Shown: piece by piece, positions 9,326-17,751 of the stretch
Layout of the letters: each line of letters starts with the position of its first letter
How positions within the stretch are numbered: position 1 is the stretch's first letter
Origin: an uncultured Bacteroidota bacterium
GTDB taxonomy: Bacteria; Bacteroidota; Bacteroidia; Flavobacteriales; Flavobacteriaceae
Length of the DNA: 61,904 nucleotides
Direction of reading: 5' to 3'
Assembly (NCBI GenBank): GCA_903838055.1
Contig: CAILWV010000004.1
Span: forward strand, 1-61,904
Notes under the pieces: generated by a model
Told to the model about the DNA's origin: nothing
What the model saw: only the letters and a program-made list of their open reading frames with translations
Databases searched by the model: none
Position numbers and translations under genes: made by a program

Positions 9326-10210
9326 ATGACAATTTTAGACGGAAAAAAAGTATCGGAAGATATCAAAAATGAAATTGCTGCCGAAGTCCAAAAAATGAAA
9401 GACAACGGCGAAAAAGTACCACACCTTGCCGCAATAATTGTAGGTAGCGATGGCGCAAGTTTAACCTATGTTGGCAGTAAAGTAAAGGCTTGCGAACGAG
9501 TAGGATTCGAATCGACTTTGGTAAAGATGCCAAATACAACATCGGAAACAGAATTGCTAAATAAAATTAAAGAACTTAATCAAAACGATGCTATTGATGG
9601 GTTTATAGTTCAATTGCCTTTACCAAAACAAATTGATACCCAACAGATAATTAATTCAATTGACCCAAGTAAAGATGTGGATGGTTTTCATCCTGAGAAT
9701 TTTGGAAAAATGGCACTAGATATGAGTACCTTTATTCCTGCAACTCCGTTTGGAATTTTGGAATTGCTTGAGCGTTATAATGTTCCAACCGATGGAAAAC
9801 ATACTGTAATTATCGGAAGAAGTCATATAGTGGGAAGACCTATGAGTATCTTGATGGGAAGAAACCAGTTTCCTGGAAATTCTACAGTTACATTAACCCA
9901 CAGTCATACAAAAAACATTAACCAAATAACTTCTCAAGCGGATATTATTATTACGGCATTAGGGGTTCCGAATTATCTAAAAGCAGAAATGGTTAAAGAT
10001 GATGTAGTGGTTATTGATGTTGGTATTACTCGTGTAGCTGATGAAAATTCTGAAAAAGGATATAAGATTGTTGGTGATGTTGATTTTGAAAATGTATCAA
10101 AAAAAGCATCTTTTATTACTCCAGTTCCTGGTGGAGTTGGACCAATGACAATTGCAATGCTATTAAAAAATACGCTTTTGGCAAGAGAACAAAAAAAGGA
10201 AAAAAAATAA
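9326..10210 (+). CDS. folD: Bifunctional methylenetetrahydrofolate dehydrogenase/cyclohydrolase FolD
   Basis: The 294-residue enzyme interconverts 5,10-methylene-, methenyl- and 10-formyl-tetrahydrofolate for purine and formyl-Met synthesis. The catalytic YVGSKVKA segment holds the active-site lysine (Lys52). The NADP-binding loop is GRSHIVGRP (164-172), and the family signature PVPGGVGPMTIAML lies near the end. The length is normal. A GNAT acetyltransferase gene begins 1 nt after its stop, so the two are co-transcribed. Confidence 0.97.
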   Translation: MTILDGKKVSEDIKNEIAAEVQKMKDNGEKVPHLAAIIVGSDGASLTYVGSKVKACERVGFESTLVKMPNTTSETELLNKIKELNQNDAIDGFIVQLPLPKQIDTQQIINSIDPSKDVDGFHPENFGKMALDMSTFIPATPFGILELLERYNVPTDGKHTVIIGRSHIVGRPMSILMGRNQFPGNSTVTLTHSHTKNINQITSQADIIITALGVPNYLKAEMVKDDVVVIDVGITRVADENSEKGYKIVGDVDFENVSKKASFITPVPGGVGPMTIAMLLKNTLLAREQKKEKK

Positions 10211-10211
10211 A

Positions 10212-10703
10212 ATGACTTTTTCTGTTGCTTCTATTTCTCAACTTGAAATTATTCAAGATTTAGCCAAAGCGATTTGGCCAGATGCCTACAGTAAAATCTT
10301 ATCGAATGAGCAGTTGGATTACATGATGGAAATGATGTATAGTTTTGATTCTTTAGAAAGGCAATTAAAGAACAACAATGTTTTTTTATTAGCAAAAGAA
10401 GATAATGATTTTATCGGATTTGCTTCTTATGAACTTAATTTTCAGAATTCCAATAAAACTAAAATTCATAAATTATATGTTTTGACAAATGTTCAGGGCA
10501 AAGGCGTTGGTAAAAAAATGATTCTTCATATTCAAGAAATCGCAAAGAAAAATTGCAATTCTGCGTTAATTCTGAATGTAAATAAATACAATAAAGCCAA
10601 AGATTTTTATCTGCATAATCAATTTGAAATTGCCGATTCACTTGTGGTAGATATCGGAAATGGTTATGTAATGGATGATTTTGTAATGGAAAAAAAGATT
10701 TGA
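10212..10703 (+). CDS. GNAT family N-acetyltransferase
   Basis: The 163-residue protein has the GNAT fold. The acetyl-CoA pyrophosphate-binding loop is QGKGVGKKM (from residue 95), preceded by the beta-4 strand KIHKLYVLTNV, and a YNKAKDFYLHNQFE segment gives the usual helix after motif B. The substrate is not predictable. It follows folD at 1 nt and is closed by a strong hairpin. Confidence 0.88.
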   Translation: MTFSVASISQLEIIQDLAKAIWPDAYSKILSNEQLDYMMEMMYSFDSLERQLKNNNVFLLAKEDNDFIGFASYELNFQNSNKTKIHKLYVLTNVQGKGVGKKMILHIQEIAKKNCNSALILNVNKYNKAKDFYLHNQFEIADSLVVDIGNGYVMDDFVMEKKI

Positions 10704-10707
10704 AAAG

Positions 10708-10742
10708 AAATAACCCAAGATTTTGTCTTGGGTTATTTTTTT
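10708..10742. terminator. Bidirectional terminator between the folD-GNAT unit and the rluF unit
   Basis: A 13-bp perfect stem (AAATAACCCAAGA at 10708-10720 with 10726-10738) has a 5-nt loop and A/T runs on both sides. It separates converging genes. Confidence 0.92.
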
Positions 10743-11259
10743 ATGATTTTGATGTGGCTTCTTTATAAATTTTATAGGTCCCTCTAAGCGTTATTAAATG
10801 TAAAAACAAAATTGCTAACTTAGATGGAATACTTAAAGAAAAACCAAATTCATCTGTCTCTGAAATAATAAAGAATGCATAACTGTAATATATTGTCGAA
10901 ATTGAAATTAATACAGCTGTAGCAATAATAAAAAAAGGTTTGTTTTTGCAAAATCCAATTGAAAAGTAAACTAGCACTAAAGAAATCATGATAAAACTTA
11001 CTTTTTTTAGTGTATTTTCCTCCGAATAAAAGTGTCCAAGTGTAACTAAAATGGTAAGAATTAAAAAGAGTAAAGCAGGTAGAAAATACAATATATTACT
11101 AAAATAATTAGTATCTACTTTGTTGAAAATTGTAATGTTTTCAGCAATTTCAGCATCACTAAAACCATCTCTTTTTAAATACGTCATTACATCCTTTTTG
11201 GAATAATTGTATTTAAGATATCTTTCAATTTCTTTTTTAATTTCTTTTTTCGATTCCAT
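10741..11259 (-). CDS. Uncharacterised four-helix membrane protein
   Basis: The product is 172 residues. A charged N-terminal region (about 1-50) contains a small helical motif, YSKKDVMTYLKRDGFSDAEI. Four predicted membrane segments follow (about 52-72, 86-104, 109-127 and 143-160). I recognise no catalytic motif. It begins 4 bp after the rluF stop on the same strand, so it is probably the second gene of that unit. Confidence 0.75.
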   Translation of the reverse strand: MESKKEIKKEIERYLKYNYSKKDVMTYLKRDGFSDAEIAENITIFNKVDTNYFSNILYFLPALLFLILTILVTLGHFYSEENTLKKVSFIMISLVLVYFSIGFCKNKPFFIIATAVLISISTIYYSYAFFIISETDEFGFSLSIPSKLAILFLHLITLRGTYKIYKEATSKS

Positions 11260-11263
11260 TTTT

Positions 11264-12052
11264 TTATCTATTTCTAAAATCCCTTCTAGGTTGAATCGAA
11301 ATTTTAGGGGTTACTTTAGGAAAACTTGCTTCTTCTGTTTTGCTTGAAGGTTCTATTAATTGATTGAGTTCAACAACTTCATCATCCGTTAAATGTCGGT
11401 ATCTTCCTAACGGTACATCTAAAGTAATATTAATAATTCGAGTTCTTTTTAAGGCGGTAACTTCGTAATCTAAATGCTCACACATTCTACGAATTTGTCT
11501 ATTTAATCCTTGAGTAAGTACAATTCTAAAGACATTTTTACTTATCTGTTCCACTTTGCATTTTCGAGTGATAGTATCCAAAATCGGAATACCATTTGCC
11601 ATTCTATCTATGAAACGATCTGTTATTGGGCGGTTTACAGTTACTATATATTCTTTCTCGTGATTGTTTCTAGCTCTCAAGATTTTATTTACAATATCGC
11701 CATCATTGGTCATGAAAATCAATCCCTCACTGGCTTTGTCCAATCTTCCAATGGGGAAAATACGTTCTGAATAATTGATATAATCTACAATATTATCTCT
11801 TACATCCAAGTTGGTAGTACATTCAATTCCAGCAGGCTTATTAAAAGCAAGATAAATTCGCTTTTGTCGGTTCTCTCTTACCAACTTGCCATCTACGCGA
11901 ACTTCATCATTAGGACTGATTTTAGTGCCCATTTCAGGCACTACTCCGTTTATTGTAACTTTCCCTTGCTCAATTAATTTGTCTGCTTCCCTACGAGAGC
12001 AAAATCCAGTTTCAGATAAAAATTTATTTATTCTTGTGAGATTTTCTTCCAT
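11264..12052 (-). CDS. rluF: 23S rRNA pseudouridine synthase RluF
   Basis: The 262-residue RsuA-family enzyme isomerises uridine in 23S rRNA (U2604 in E. coli numbering for RluF). An S4 RNA-binding domain (about 5-65, RINKFLSETGFCSRREADK) is followed by the catalytic domain with Asp105 in PIGRLDKASEGL. RluF-like signatures are NKILRARNNHEKEYIVTV and GLNRQIRRMCEHLDYEV. The C-terminal tail after about 225 is basic and variable. A TACTTTTG box ends only 4 nt before the ATG, implying a leaderless or nearly leaderless message. Confidence 0.93.
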   Translation of the reverse strand: MEENLTRINKFLSETGFCSRREADKLIEQGKVTINGVVPEMGTKISPNDEVRVDGKLVRENRQKRIYLAFNKPAGIECTTNLDVRDNIVDYINYSERIFPIGRLDKASEGLIFMTNDGDIVNKILRARNNHEKEYIVTVNRPITDRFIDRMANGIPILDTITRKCKVEQISKNVFRIVLTQGLNRQIRRMCEHLDYEVTALKRTRIINITLDVPLGRYRHLTDDEVVELNQLIEPSSKTEEASFPKVTPKISIQPRRDFRNR

Positions 12053-12056
12053 TTAG

Positions 12057-12064
12057 CAAAAGTA
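12057..12064 (-). promoter_or_regulatory. Minus-7 box directly in front of rluF
   Basis: On the minus strand TACTTTTG is followed by CTAA and then the ATG, so initiation would fall at or next to the start codon. Confidence 0.5.
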
Positions 12065-12120
12065 ATCAATTTGAAAATCAGATAATTTAAATAATAAAAA
12101 TCTTTGCAACAATTAGTTTT

Positions 12121-12966
12121 TTAGATTTTTGTTTCTATAAAATCAACAATAGTTTGATACAAATCTGCATCATGCATGCTATGCCCTAGACCTTTTGTTT
12201 CTATAAATTTGGCAGTTTTCCAGGCACTATCAATTTTATAACCTTCATTCAATAATACAACTAAATCCTCTTGATCGTGTGCAATAATCCCTGAAATTGT
12301 AGTTTCTTCTAAGAATTTTGCTGCAGAAAAATCTTCAATTACAATTTTAAATCTACTTTGAATATAGTTTTTAAATTGTTCTTGCACCTTTAGATTTAAG
12401 CTTAGCATTTTAAAATAATTTTCCATAATTATTTTAAAATCACTAGGTGCTCCAAGTAAAATCATTTTTTCTAGTTGGTGAGAGTAATGTTTTTGAAAAT
12501 ACGCTAATGCATTGCCACCAATTGAATGACCAATAGCAATCTTAGGTTGGTATTTTTGCACAATTTCATTAATAAATTCCGAATAGATAAGAACGTTAAA
12601 TTCTTTATCCATGTTAAAACCATGAGCAGGTGCGTCTATTGCAAGTATAGTTTTTCCTGTTTTCTTCAAATATGGAAGTAGTTTTTTCCATCTTGAGGCG
12701 TTACTTTCCCAACCATGAACCAATAAAATAACTTCATTATTTCCTTCCCAAAGGTAGGTGCTAAATTCTTGGCCTCTTAATTTGTGAATTTGACGTGTAG
12801 ATTTTTGTAATGTTCTAGGAATTCTTTCCTGTTTAATTTTGCCTTTTCTTGGTTCACTAAAAAATTTATAAGCTAGTGATAGCGATTGCTTAGGTGATAT
12901 ATAACTCAATAAGTTGATATAACTCCCAATGCTTTTTGCAACAATTTTTTGAATAGTTTTTTTCAT
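12121..12966 (-). CDS. Alpha/beta hydrolase
   Basis: The 281-residue hydrolase has an oxyanion HGW (84-86) and a nucleophile elbow GHSIGG with Ser148. A likely acid is in IIAHDQED (Asp231 or Asp234), and the catalytic His262 is in GLGHSMHD. The first 60 residues are a basic helical extension that may attach to the membrane. The substrate is unknown. Oddly, the ATG comes within a few bases of the T run of the terminator serving the gene upstream (13000-13779), leaving no room for its own promoter after that hairpin. It may be expressed by read-through or from within the upstream gene. Confidence 0.88.
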   Translation of the reverse strand: MKKTIQKIVAKSIGSYINLLSYISPKQSLSLAYKFFSEPRKGKIKQERIPRTLQKSTRQIHKLRGQEFSTYLWEGNNEVILLVHGWESNASRWKKLLPYLKKTGKTILAIDAPAHGFNMDKEFNVLIYSEFINEIVQKYQPKIAIGHSIGGNALAYFQKHYSHQLEKMILLGAPSDFKIIMENYFKMLSLNLKVQEQFKNYIQSRFKIVIEDFSAAKFLEETTISGIIAHDQEDLVVLLNEGYKIDSAWKTAKFIETKGLGHSMHDADLYQTIVDFIETKI

Positions 12967-12993
12967 AAAAAAATCCCGATTGAATCGGGATTT
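12966..12993 (-). terminator. Terminator of the nif3-like/coiled-coil operon, abutting the hydrolase start
   Basis: AAATCCCGATT and AATCGGGATTT (12971-12981 and 12983-12993) form an 11-bp stem followed on the minus strand by seven T residues. The hydrolase ATG follows at once. Confidence 0.88.
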
Positions 12994-12999
12994 AAGGTA

Positions 13000-13779
13000 T
13001 TACATTTTTGCAAATAATTTATCCATTTTTTCTCTTTCTTCATCTGCCAAAGCGGCATCAACTAAAATTCTTCCAGAATGCTCATCTGTGATGATTTTTT
13101 TTCTAGCAGCAATTTCAACTTGTGTTTGTGGAGGTATAGTGAAGAATGAACCTGCAGATGCACCTCTTTCAATAGAAACTACTGCTAATCCGTTTCTTAC
13201 ACTAGAACGAATTCTTTTGTAAGCTGCTAACAATCTTTCTTCTATTGAACCTTCAAATTCAGCTGACTTTTTAATTAAATAAGTCTCTTCTTTCTCAGTT
13301 TCAGACATAATATCGCTTAATTCTGCTTTTTTATGTTTTAAGTGGGTTGTTTTTTGTTCTAATTTTTCTTTAGAATTTGCAACTACTTCTTTTTTATGCT
13401 CTGTAGACGCTTTAAGTTCTTTTATTTGCTTTTCAGCCAATTGAATTTCCAATTCTTGGAACTCTACTTCTTTTGTTAAAGCATTAAATTCTCTATTATT
13501 ACGAACATCTTTTTGTTGTTCTGCATATTTTTTTATTGCCAAATGATGGTTATCAATTGCCACTTTTTTAGATTTGATGCTATCTTCAATAGAAACCAAG
13601 TCAGATTGTAATTTCTCTAAACGAGTAGTCAAACCCGCTACTTCGTCTTCAAGATCTTCCACTTCTAAAGGTAATTCACCTCTTACGTTTCTAATTTCGT
13701 CAATTCTAGTGTCGATAATTTGTAAATCGTAAAGCGCTCTTAATTTTTCTTCAACGCTCAATTCTTTTGTAGTAGCCAT
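13000..13779 (-). CDS. DUF164/zf-RING_7-type coiled-coil protein without zinc ligands
   Basis: The 259-residue protein is a long coiled coil (about 8-175) followed by the compact C-terminal domain of the C4-type zinc-ribbon family. The framework residues are there (FFTIPPQTQVEIAARKKI, SGRILVD), but the four cysteines expected at the two knuckles are replaced (around 207-213, ASAGSFF; around 231-236, TDEHSG). The protein has no cysteine at all. It follows the nif3-like gene by 3 bp, a pairing that is common in Bacteroidota. Its role is unknown; related proteins are annotated as nucleic-acid binding. Confidence 0.88.
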   Translation of the reverse strand: MATTKELSVEEKLRALYDLQIIDTRIDEIRNVRGELPLEVEDLEDEVAGLTTRLEKLQSDLVSIEDSIKSKKVAIDNHHLAIKKYAEQQKDVRNNREFNALTKEVEFQELEIQLAEKQIKELKASTEHKKEVVANSKEKLEQKTTHLKHKKAELSDIMSETEKEETYLIKKSAEFEGSIEERLLAAYKRIRSSVRNGLAVVSIERGASAGSFFTIPPQTQVEIAARKKIITDEHSGRILVDAALADEEREKMDKLFAKM

Positions 13780-13782
13780 TTT

Positions 13783-14877
13783 CTATAAGTACTTAACTGG
13801 ATTAGTATTTTCTTCCGATAAAACGAATGCAAAATTAGTAATTTTTTCTTTAAGATAGTCAACAATATAATTTTTTGTATACCTTTCACTTTCAAAATGT
13901 CCAATGTCGGCTAAAACTATCTGATTTTCAGACTCATAAAAGTTGTGGTATTTCAAATCGGCTGTTAAAAAAACATCGGCTCCTGCCTGAATTGCATTTT
14001 TAATTGCAAAACTTCCGGATCCTCCAAGAACTGCAACCTTTTTTATTGATTTACCCAACAATGCAGAATGTCTAATTCCTCCGCATTGCATCTTATTTTT
14101 TACTAATTCTAAAAACTCAACTTCGGTTAAAGGTTTTTCCAATTCACCAACCATTCCTAGACCTATTGTTTGATGTGCATTTTGTAAATCATAAATTTCA
14201 TAAGCTACTTCTTCGTAAATATGATTATTAAATAAAGCTTTCAAAATTTTACTTTGTAAATGTTTTTCAAAAGTTACTTCAATTTTAATCTCTTTTGCTT
14301 CTACAAATTCAAATCGTTCTCCAATTTCAGGATTGCTATTTTCATTACCCATATAAGTTCCAACTCCTTGAGAGGTAAAACTACAATCTTCATAATTGCC
14401 TATCTTTCCTGCTCCAGCATCAAATAGAGCATTGCGAACTTTCTCCATGTTTTCAGGGATGGTATATGTAACCAATTTCTGAATAAAATTAGACTTCGGA
14501 ACTAATATTTTAGTATTTGTTAAACCTAATGCATCACAAAAAATCTTATTCACACCATTTTTATGGTTATCTAAAGCTGTGTGTACCGCATAAATTGCAA
14601 TATCATTTTTAACAGCTTTAATTATAGAGCGTTCCACGTAATTTTTTCCCGTAATTTTCTTAATTCCAGAAAATAAGATAGGGTGGAAGCAAACAACAAG
14701 GTTACATTTTTTAGTAATGGCTTCGTCAATCACGCTCTCCAAAGCATCATGGCAAACTAAAACTCCAGTGGCTTCCTCGTCATTATTTCCTACTAATAAC
14801 CCTACATTGTCAAAATCCTCTGCATACGCTAAAGGAGCCATTTCTTCAAGAACTATGATGATATCTTTTATTTTCAT
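13783..14877 (-). CDS. Nif3-like dinuclear metal-centre hexameric protein
   Basis: The 364-residue protein belongs to the Nif3/YbgI family (GTP cyclohydrolase I type 2 homologue). Metal-site segments are VCFHPILFSG (His65), YAVHTALDN (His99, Asp103) and ADIGHFESE (His327, Glu331). The usual HHP is FHP here. The middle third (about 125-245) is the inserted domain typical of longer family members. The biochemical role of the family is unsettled. It is the first gene of a two-gene operon with the coiled-coil protein 3 bp downstream. Confidence 0.93.
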   Translation of the reverse strand: MKIKDIIIVLEEMAPLAYAEDFDNVGLLVGNNDEEATGVLVCHDALESVIDEAITKKCNLVVCFHPILFSGIKKITGKNYVERSIIKAVKNDIAIYAVHTALDNHKNGVNKIFCDALGLTNTKILVPKSNFIQKLVTYTIPENMEKVRNALFDAGAGKIGNYEDCSFTSQGVGTYMGNENSNPEIGERFEFVEAKEIKIEVTFEKHLQSKILKALFNNHIYEEVAYEIYDLQNAHQTIGLGMVGELEKPLTEVEFLELVKNKMQCGGIRHSALLGKSIKKVAVLGGSGSFAIKNAIQAGADVFLTADLKYHNFYESENQIVLADIGHFESERYTKNYIVDYLKEKITNFAFVLSEENTNPVKYL

Positions 14878-14926
14878 AAAATCTTATTTGTTGTTTTATT
14901 TTTCTGAATTTCTAACCCAAAATCCA

Positions 14927-15490
14927 TTAAGTTGCCCATTCGTTTAATAATTCCTTAATAACCCAGGTGTTATTTACATTTTCCATCAATAAAAAACAAC
15001 CATTGTTGTGTTCTATGTTTCTATAAAAAGCGACTTTTACTAAGCAATATTTTAAACCAAAATACATTGGTTTACTTACAATCATTAATCGTTGGTTATT
15101 TTCATCGGCTTTTTTTGAAATTATTTGATATTCTTCTAAGGATAAACAATTGTTTACTTTGCTTTTTAAATATTGATATTGATTGTTGAAAATGATACTC
15201 ATTTCTTTCTTCCAATCTTCGTTAATAACAATATTTACTTGTTTTTTAATTTCTACCGAATTCTTTTTTAATAGTATATTTTTATTTATGACTTCGAAAG
15301 TTTCTTCGTTGTTTGGTGCTTTCTGACAATAGAAATTCAAATATTGCATTCTGTTTTTTACAATTACTTTTTCATTTTGATAGTATTTAATCAACAGGAT
15401 TTTAAGTATTTCTGCATCTTGGTTTTCTTGTGCAAATCCAAATTGAAAGCAAAATAGTAATGCTACAAAAAGTTTAAAATTTAATTTCAT
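14927..15490 (-). CDS. Uncharacterised secreted protein
   Basis: The product is 187 residues, with a signal peptide (MKLNFKLFVALLFCFQFGFAQ) and a mostly helical mature part of about 166 residues containing several Cys and Tyr. I recognise no domain. It lies 49 bp upstream of the nif3-like gene on the same strand. A TATCTTTG box (15510-15517, minus strand) lies about 20 nt before the ATG and probably drives it. Confidence 0.75.
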   Translation of the reverse strand: MKLNFKLFVALLFCFQFGFAQENQDAEILKILLIKYYQNEKVIVKNRMQYLNFYCQKAPNNEETFEVINKNILLKKNSVEIKKQVNIVINEDWKKEMSIIFNNQYQYLKSKVNNCLSLEEYQIISKKADENNQRLMIVSKPMYFGLKYCLVKVAFYRNIEHNNGCFLLMENVNNTWVIKELLNEWAT

Positions 15491-15509
15491 TTCTAATTTT
15501 TTTCTATTC

Positions 15510-15517
15510 CAAAGATA
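15510..15517 (-). promoter_or_regulatory. Minus-7 box for the secreted protein gene
   Basis: On the minus strand TATCTTTG matches TAnnTTTG and ends 19 nt before the ATG at 15490. Confidence 0.5.
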
Positions 15518-15575
15518 AAAAATGTTATATTAGTAGTGGTATTATTTTTAAGAAAATAAAATAGCCCGTTTTTTG

Positions 15576-15583
15576 TATCTTTG
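15576..15583 (+). promoter_or_regulatory. Minus-7 box of the toxin-antitoxin pair
   Basis: TATCTTTG matches TAnnTTTG and ends 20 nt before the antitoxin ATG at 15604. Confidence 0.55.
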
Positions 15584-15603
15584 TATTTCAAAATTTACAT
15601 ATT

Positions 15604-15846
15604 ATGACCACATTTAGAATAAAAATAAACAAACGCACTAAAGCCGGAAAAGCATTTATGGCTATGTCAGAAACTTTTTTTAAAGGGGTTGAAGGAATTG
15701 AAATTATTGAAAATGTTTTGGAAAAAAAATCTGAAAAGAAAGAAATTTTGTACAATCCAGAATTCGTTACTATGGTTTTAGAATCGGCTAAGAGTAAGAA
15801 CAGAACTACTGTAAACTCCAAAAACCTATGGCAAAGGATATATTGA
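15604..15846 (+). CDS. Putative antitoxin of a YoeB/RelE-type module
   Basis: The 80-residue protein is rich in Lys and Glu and ends TTVNSKNLWQRIY. Small antitoxins of this arrangement often end in a short Asn-Leu-Trp segment whose codons overlap the toxin start. I recognise it by position, size and this ending rather than by a named domain. It has its own minus-7 box. The toxin-like frame directly behind it appears broken, so this may be a solitary antitoxin now. Confidence 0.7.
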   Translation: MTTFRIKINKRTKAGKAFMAMSETFFKGVEGIEIIENVLEKKSEKKEILYNPEFVTMVLESAKSKNRTTVNSKNLWQRIY

Positions 15847-16108
15847 GTTAACCGATTTAGCCAAAGAGCATCTTCAAAAACATAAAAAATCAGGTAATAA
15901 ATCCAATTTGAATAAAATTTCAAAAATATTTGAAGATTTAGAAAACCATCCTTTTACAGGAGTTGGAAATCCGGAGCAATTAAAACACAGTTTAATGGGC
16001 TTTTGGTCCAGAAAAATAAATCAAAAAGAAAGGATAATATACTCTGTAAATGACACTTTAGCCTTAGAAGAAGTTATTTCGGTAATGTGTCATTATTCTG
16101 ATAAATAG
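15828..16108 (+). pseudogene. YoeB/RelE-family toxin, apparently frameshifted near its start
   Basis: A frame open from 15815 to 16108 encodes IELTDLAKEHLQKHKKSGN, then HPFTGVGNPEQLKHSLMGFW, SRKINQKERIIYSV and a final CHYSDK, a clear Txe/YoeB-type sequence. It has no ATG, GTG or TTG before a TTG at 15908, which would drop the first helix. The expected start, an ATG at 15828 inside the antitoxin end, is in another frame and stops after seven codons. One extra base, or two fewer, between 15831 and 15842 would join them (MAK then YIELTD). Either the gene is a fresh pseudogene, the sequence has an error, or an unusual start is used. Confidence 0.72.
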
Positions 16109-16111
16109 CAT

Positions 16112-17137
16112 ATGAATTTTCTTCGAAAAATACTTTTTCCATTCTCCATTCTATATGGATGTATAACTTCTGTAAGGAATTTTCTTTTTGATAAAGGGAT
16201 TTTGAAATCCTATTCTTTTGATGTTCCTGTAATTGCAGTTGGAAATTTAAGTGTTGGAGGAACTGGTAAAACCCCTCAAATAGAATATTTAATTCGTTTA
16301 CTTTCGTCAAATTATAAAATCGCTACGTTAAGCAGAGGATATAAACGTAAATCTAAAGGCTTTGTTATAGCCGATTCCAATTCAAATGCAGAAATTCTTG
16401 GCGATGAACCTTTTCAAATCCATCAAAAGTTTCCTCAAATTACTGTTGCTGTGGATGCCGATAGAAAAAACGGAATTGAAAAATTAGTATCTTTAAAGGA
16501 TAAATCCGAAGTTATTTTGCTAGATGATGCCTTCCAACACCGACGAGTAAAAGCAGGTTTTTATATATTACTTTCGGCTTACGATGATTTGTTTTGCGAT
16601 GATTTCCTGCTTCCAACAGGCAATCTGCGCGAAAGCAGAAAAGGCGCAAAGCGTGCCGATGTGATAATTGTCACCAAATGTCCGAAAGATTTATCGGAGA
16701 TTGCACAACAAAATATTAAAAATAAAATAGGGTTAGAGGTTCCAATTTATTTTAGTTATATTGATTATGACGACTTGGTTTATAATCCAAATGAAAGTAA
16801 AAAAGTTAGTGAAATTAAATTGTTAGATAAATTGGTAATTGCCGGAATAGCAAAGCCAGAACTTTTTTTTAATTATTTAGAAGTTTCAAAAGACGATTGT
16901 TTGGTGTACCCTGATCATCATTTTTTTACGGAAAAAAATTTGAACCAAATAGAAAGCAAAGCAAATAATAAGATAATTATTACGACCGAAAAAGATTTCG
17001 TTCGATTGAAAAAATACCATTTAAAATCACTTTTTTACTTACCAATAAAAAGTAGTTTTATTTCAAACAGAGAAGAATTAGATAATAAAATTTTAAATTA
17101 TGTGGGAACAAAGATTAAAACATCAAATAAAAGATGA
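16112..17137 (+). CDS. lpxK: Tetraacyldisaccharide 4'-kinase LpxK
   Basis: The 341-residue inner-membrane kinase phosphorylates the lipid A disaccharide precursor. The Walker A motif is GGTGKT (49-54, in GNLSVGGTGKTPQ), and DDAFQHRR is the conserved segment around the catalytic region. The N-terminal hydrophobic helix (FPFSILYGCITSVRNFL) inserts in the membrane. Length and motifs are normal. It starts 3 bp after the toxin-like frame. In many flavobacteria punA lies directly behind lpxK; here two minus-strand genes intervene. Confidence 0.95.
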   Translation: MNFLRKILFPFSILYGCITSVRNFLFDKGILKSYSFDVPVIAVGNLSVGGTGKTPQIEYLIRLLSSNYKIATLSRGYKRKSKGFVIADSNSNAEILGDEPFQIHQKFPQITVAVDADRKNGIEKLVSLKDKSEVILLDDAFQHRRVKAGFYILLSAYDDLFCDDFLLPTGNLRESRKGAKRADVIIVTKCPKDLSEIAQQNIKNKIGLEVPIYFSYIDYDDLVYNPNESKKVSEIKLLDKLVIAGIAKPELFFNYLEVSKDDCLVYPDHHFFTEKNLNQIESKANNKIIITTEKDFVRLKKYHLKSLFYLPIKSSFISNREELDNKILNYVGTKIKTSNKR

Positions 17138-17233
17138 CATCCCAATTATTACCTTTTTTTGTTTTGTGATTTTGTAATCTTGTTTTATTTGTGAAATAAA
17201 CATAATTTTCTTTATTGGTATGTGATATATTAT

Positions 17234-17749
17234 TTAATTTTCACCTTCAAATTCAATTCCATTATCAAAATCAAACATTACACCATTGATTTTTTCAAAA
17301 TAAAAATTTGGTCCTGCTCCCCCTGATCTATATTTCCATTTCCCAACTAATACATCGAAACATGTATTATTTCCTTTTCCTAAAATTTCAAAGACTCTAT
17401 TTGCAGGATCATATTTATATTTATATTCAACTACACAATTTAATTTTGGAGATGATTCTAGTTCATTTAAATTATTTATATCAAAAGTAAATTCTAATTT
17501 AATGTTTTCACTATAAATTTTTATAACATTTTTACTTTCTATTATCATATACCAAAACTCTCTTCCTTTTCCAAATAATTCTGACTTGTTTTGTTTCTCT
17601 CCAACTTTACACTCTTGATCAAACCTATAACAATTACCAATATTTAAACAAGGCTCCTCACTAAAATCACTTGATTTGTTTTTTTTACAACCTAATAAAA
17701 ATGTTAAAAATGTGCCAATAAACAATAGAATAAGTAGATTTTTTTTCAT
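17234..17749 (-). CDS. Uncharacterised lipoprotein
   Basis: The 171-residue protein has a lipoprotein signal (MKKNLLILLFIGTFLTFLLGC, lipobox Cys21). The mature part is polar with four further Cys (CLNIGNC, C in QECK, C in LNCVVEY, C in NNTCFD) and ends acidic. I recognise no domain. It starts 2 bp after the preceding gene at 17752-18153, so the two form a small unit opposite in direction to lpxK and punA. Confidence 0.75.
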   Translation of the reverse strand: MKKNLLILLFIGTFLTFLLGCKKNKSSDFSEEPCLNIGNCYRFDQECKVGEKQNKSELFGKGREFWYMIIESKNVIKIYSENIKLEFTFDINNLNELESSPKLNCVVEYKYKYDPANRVFEILGKGNNTCFDVLVGKWKYRSGGAGPNFYFEKINGVMFDFDNGIEFEGEN

Positions 17750-17751
17750 AT

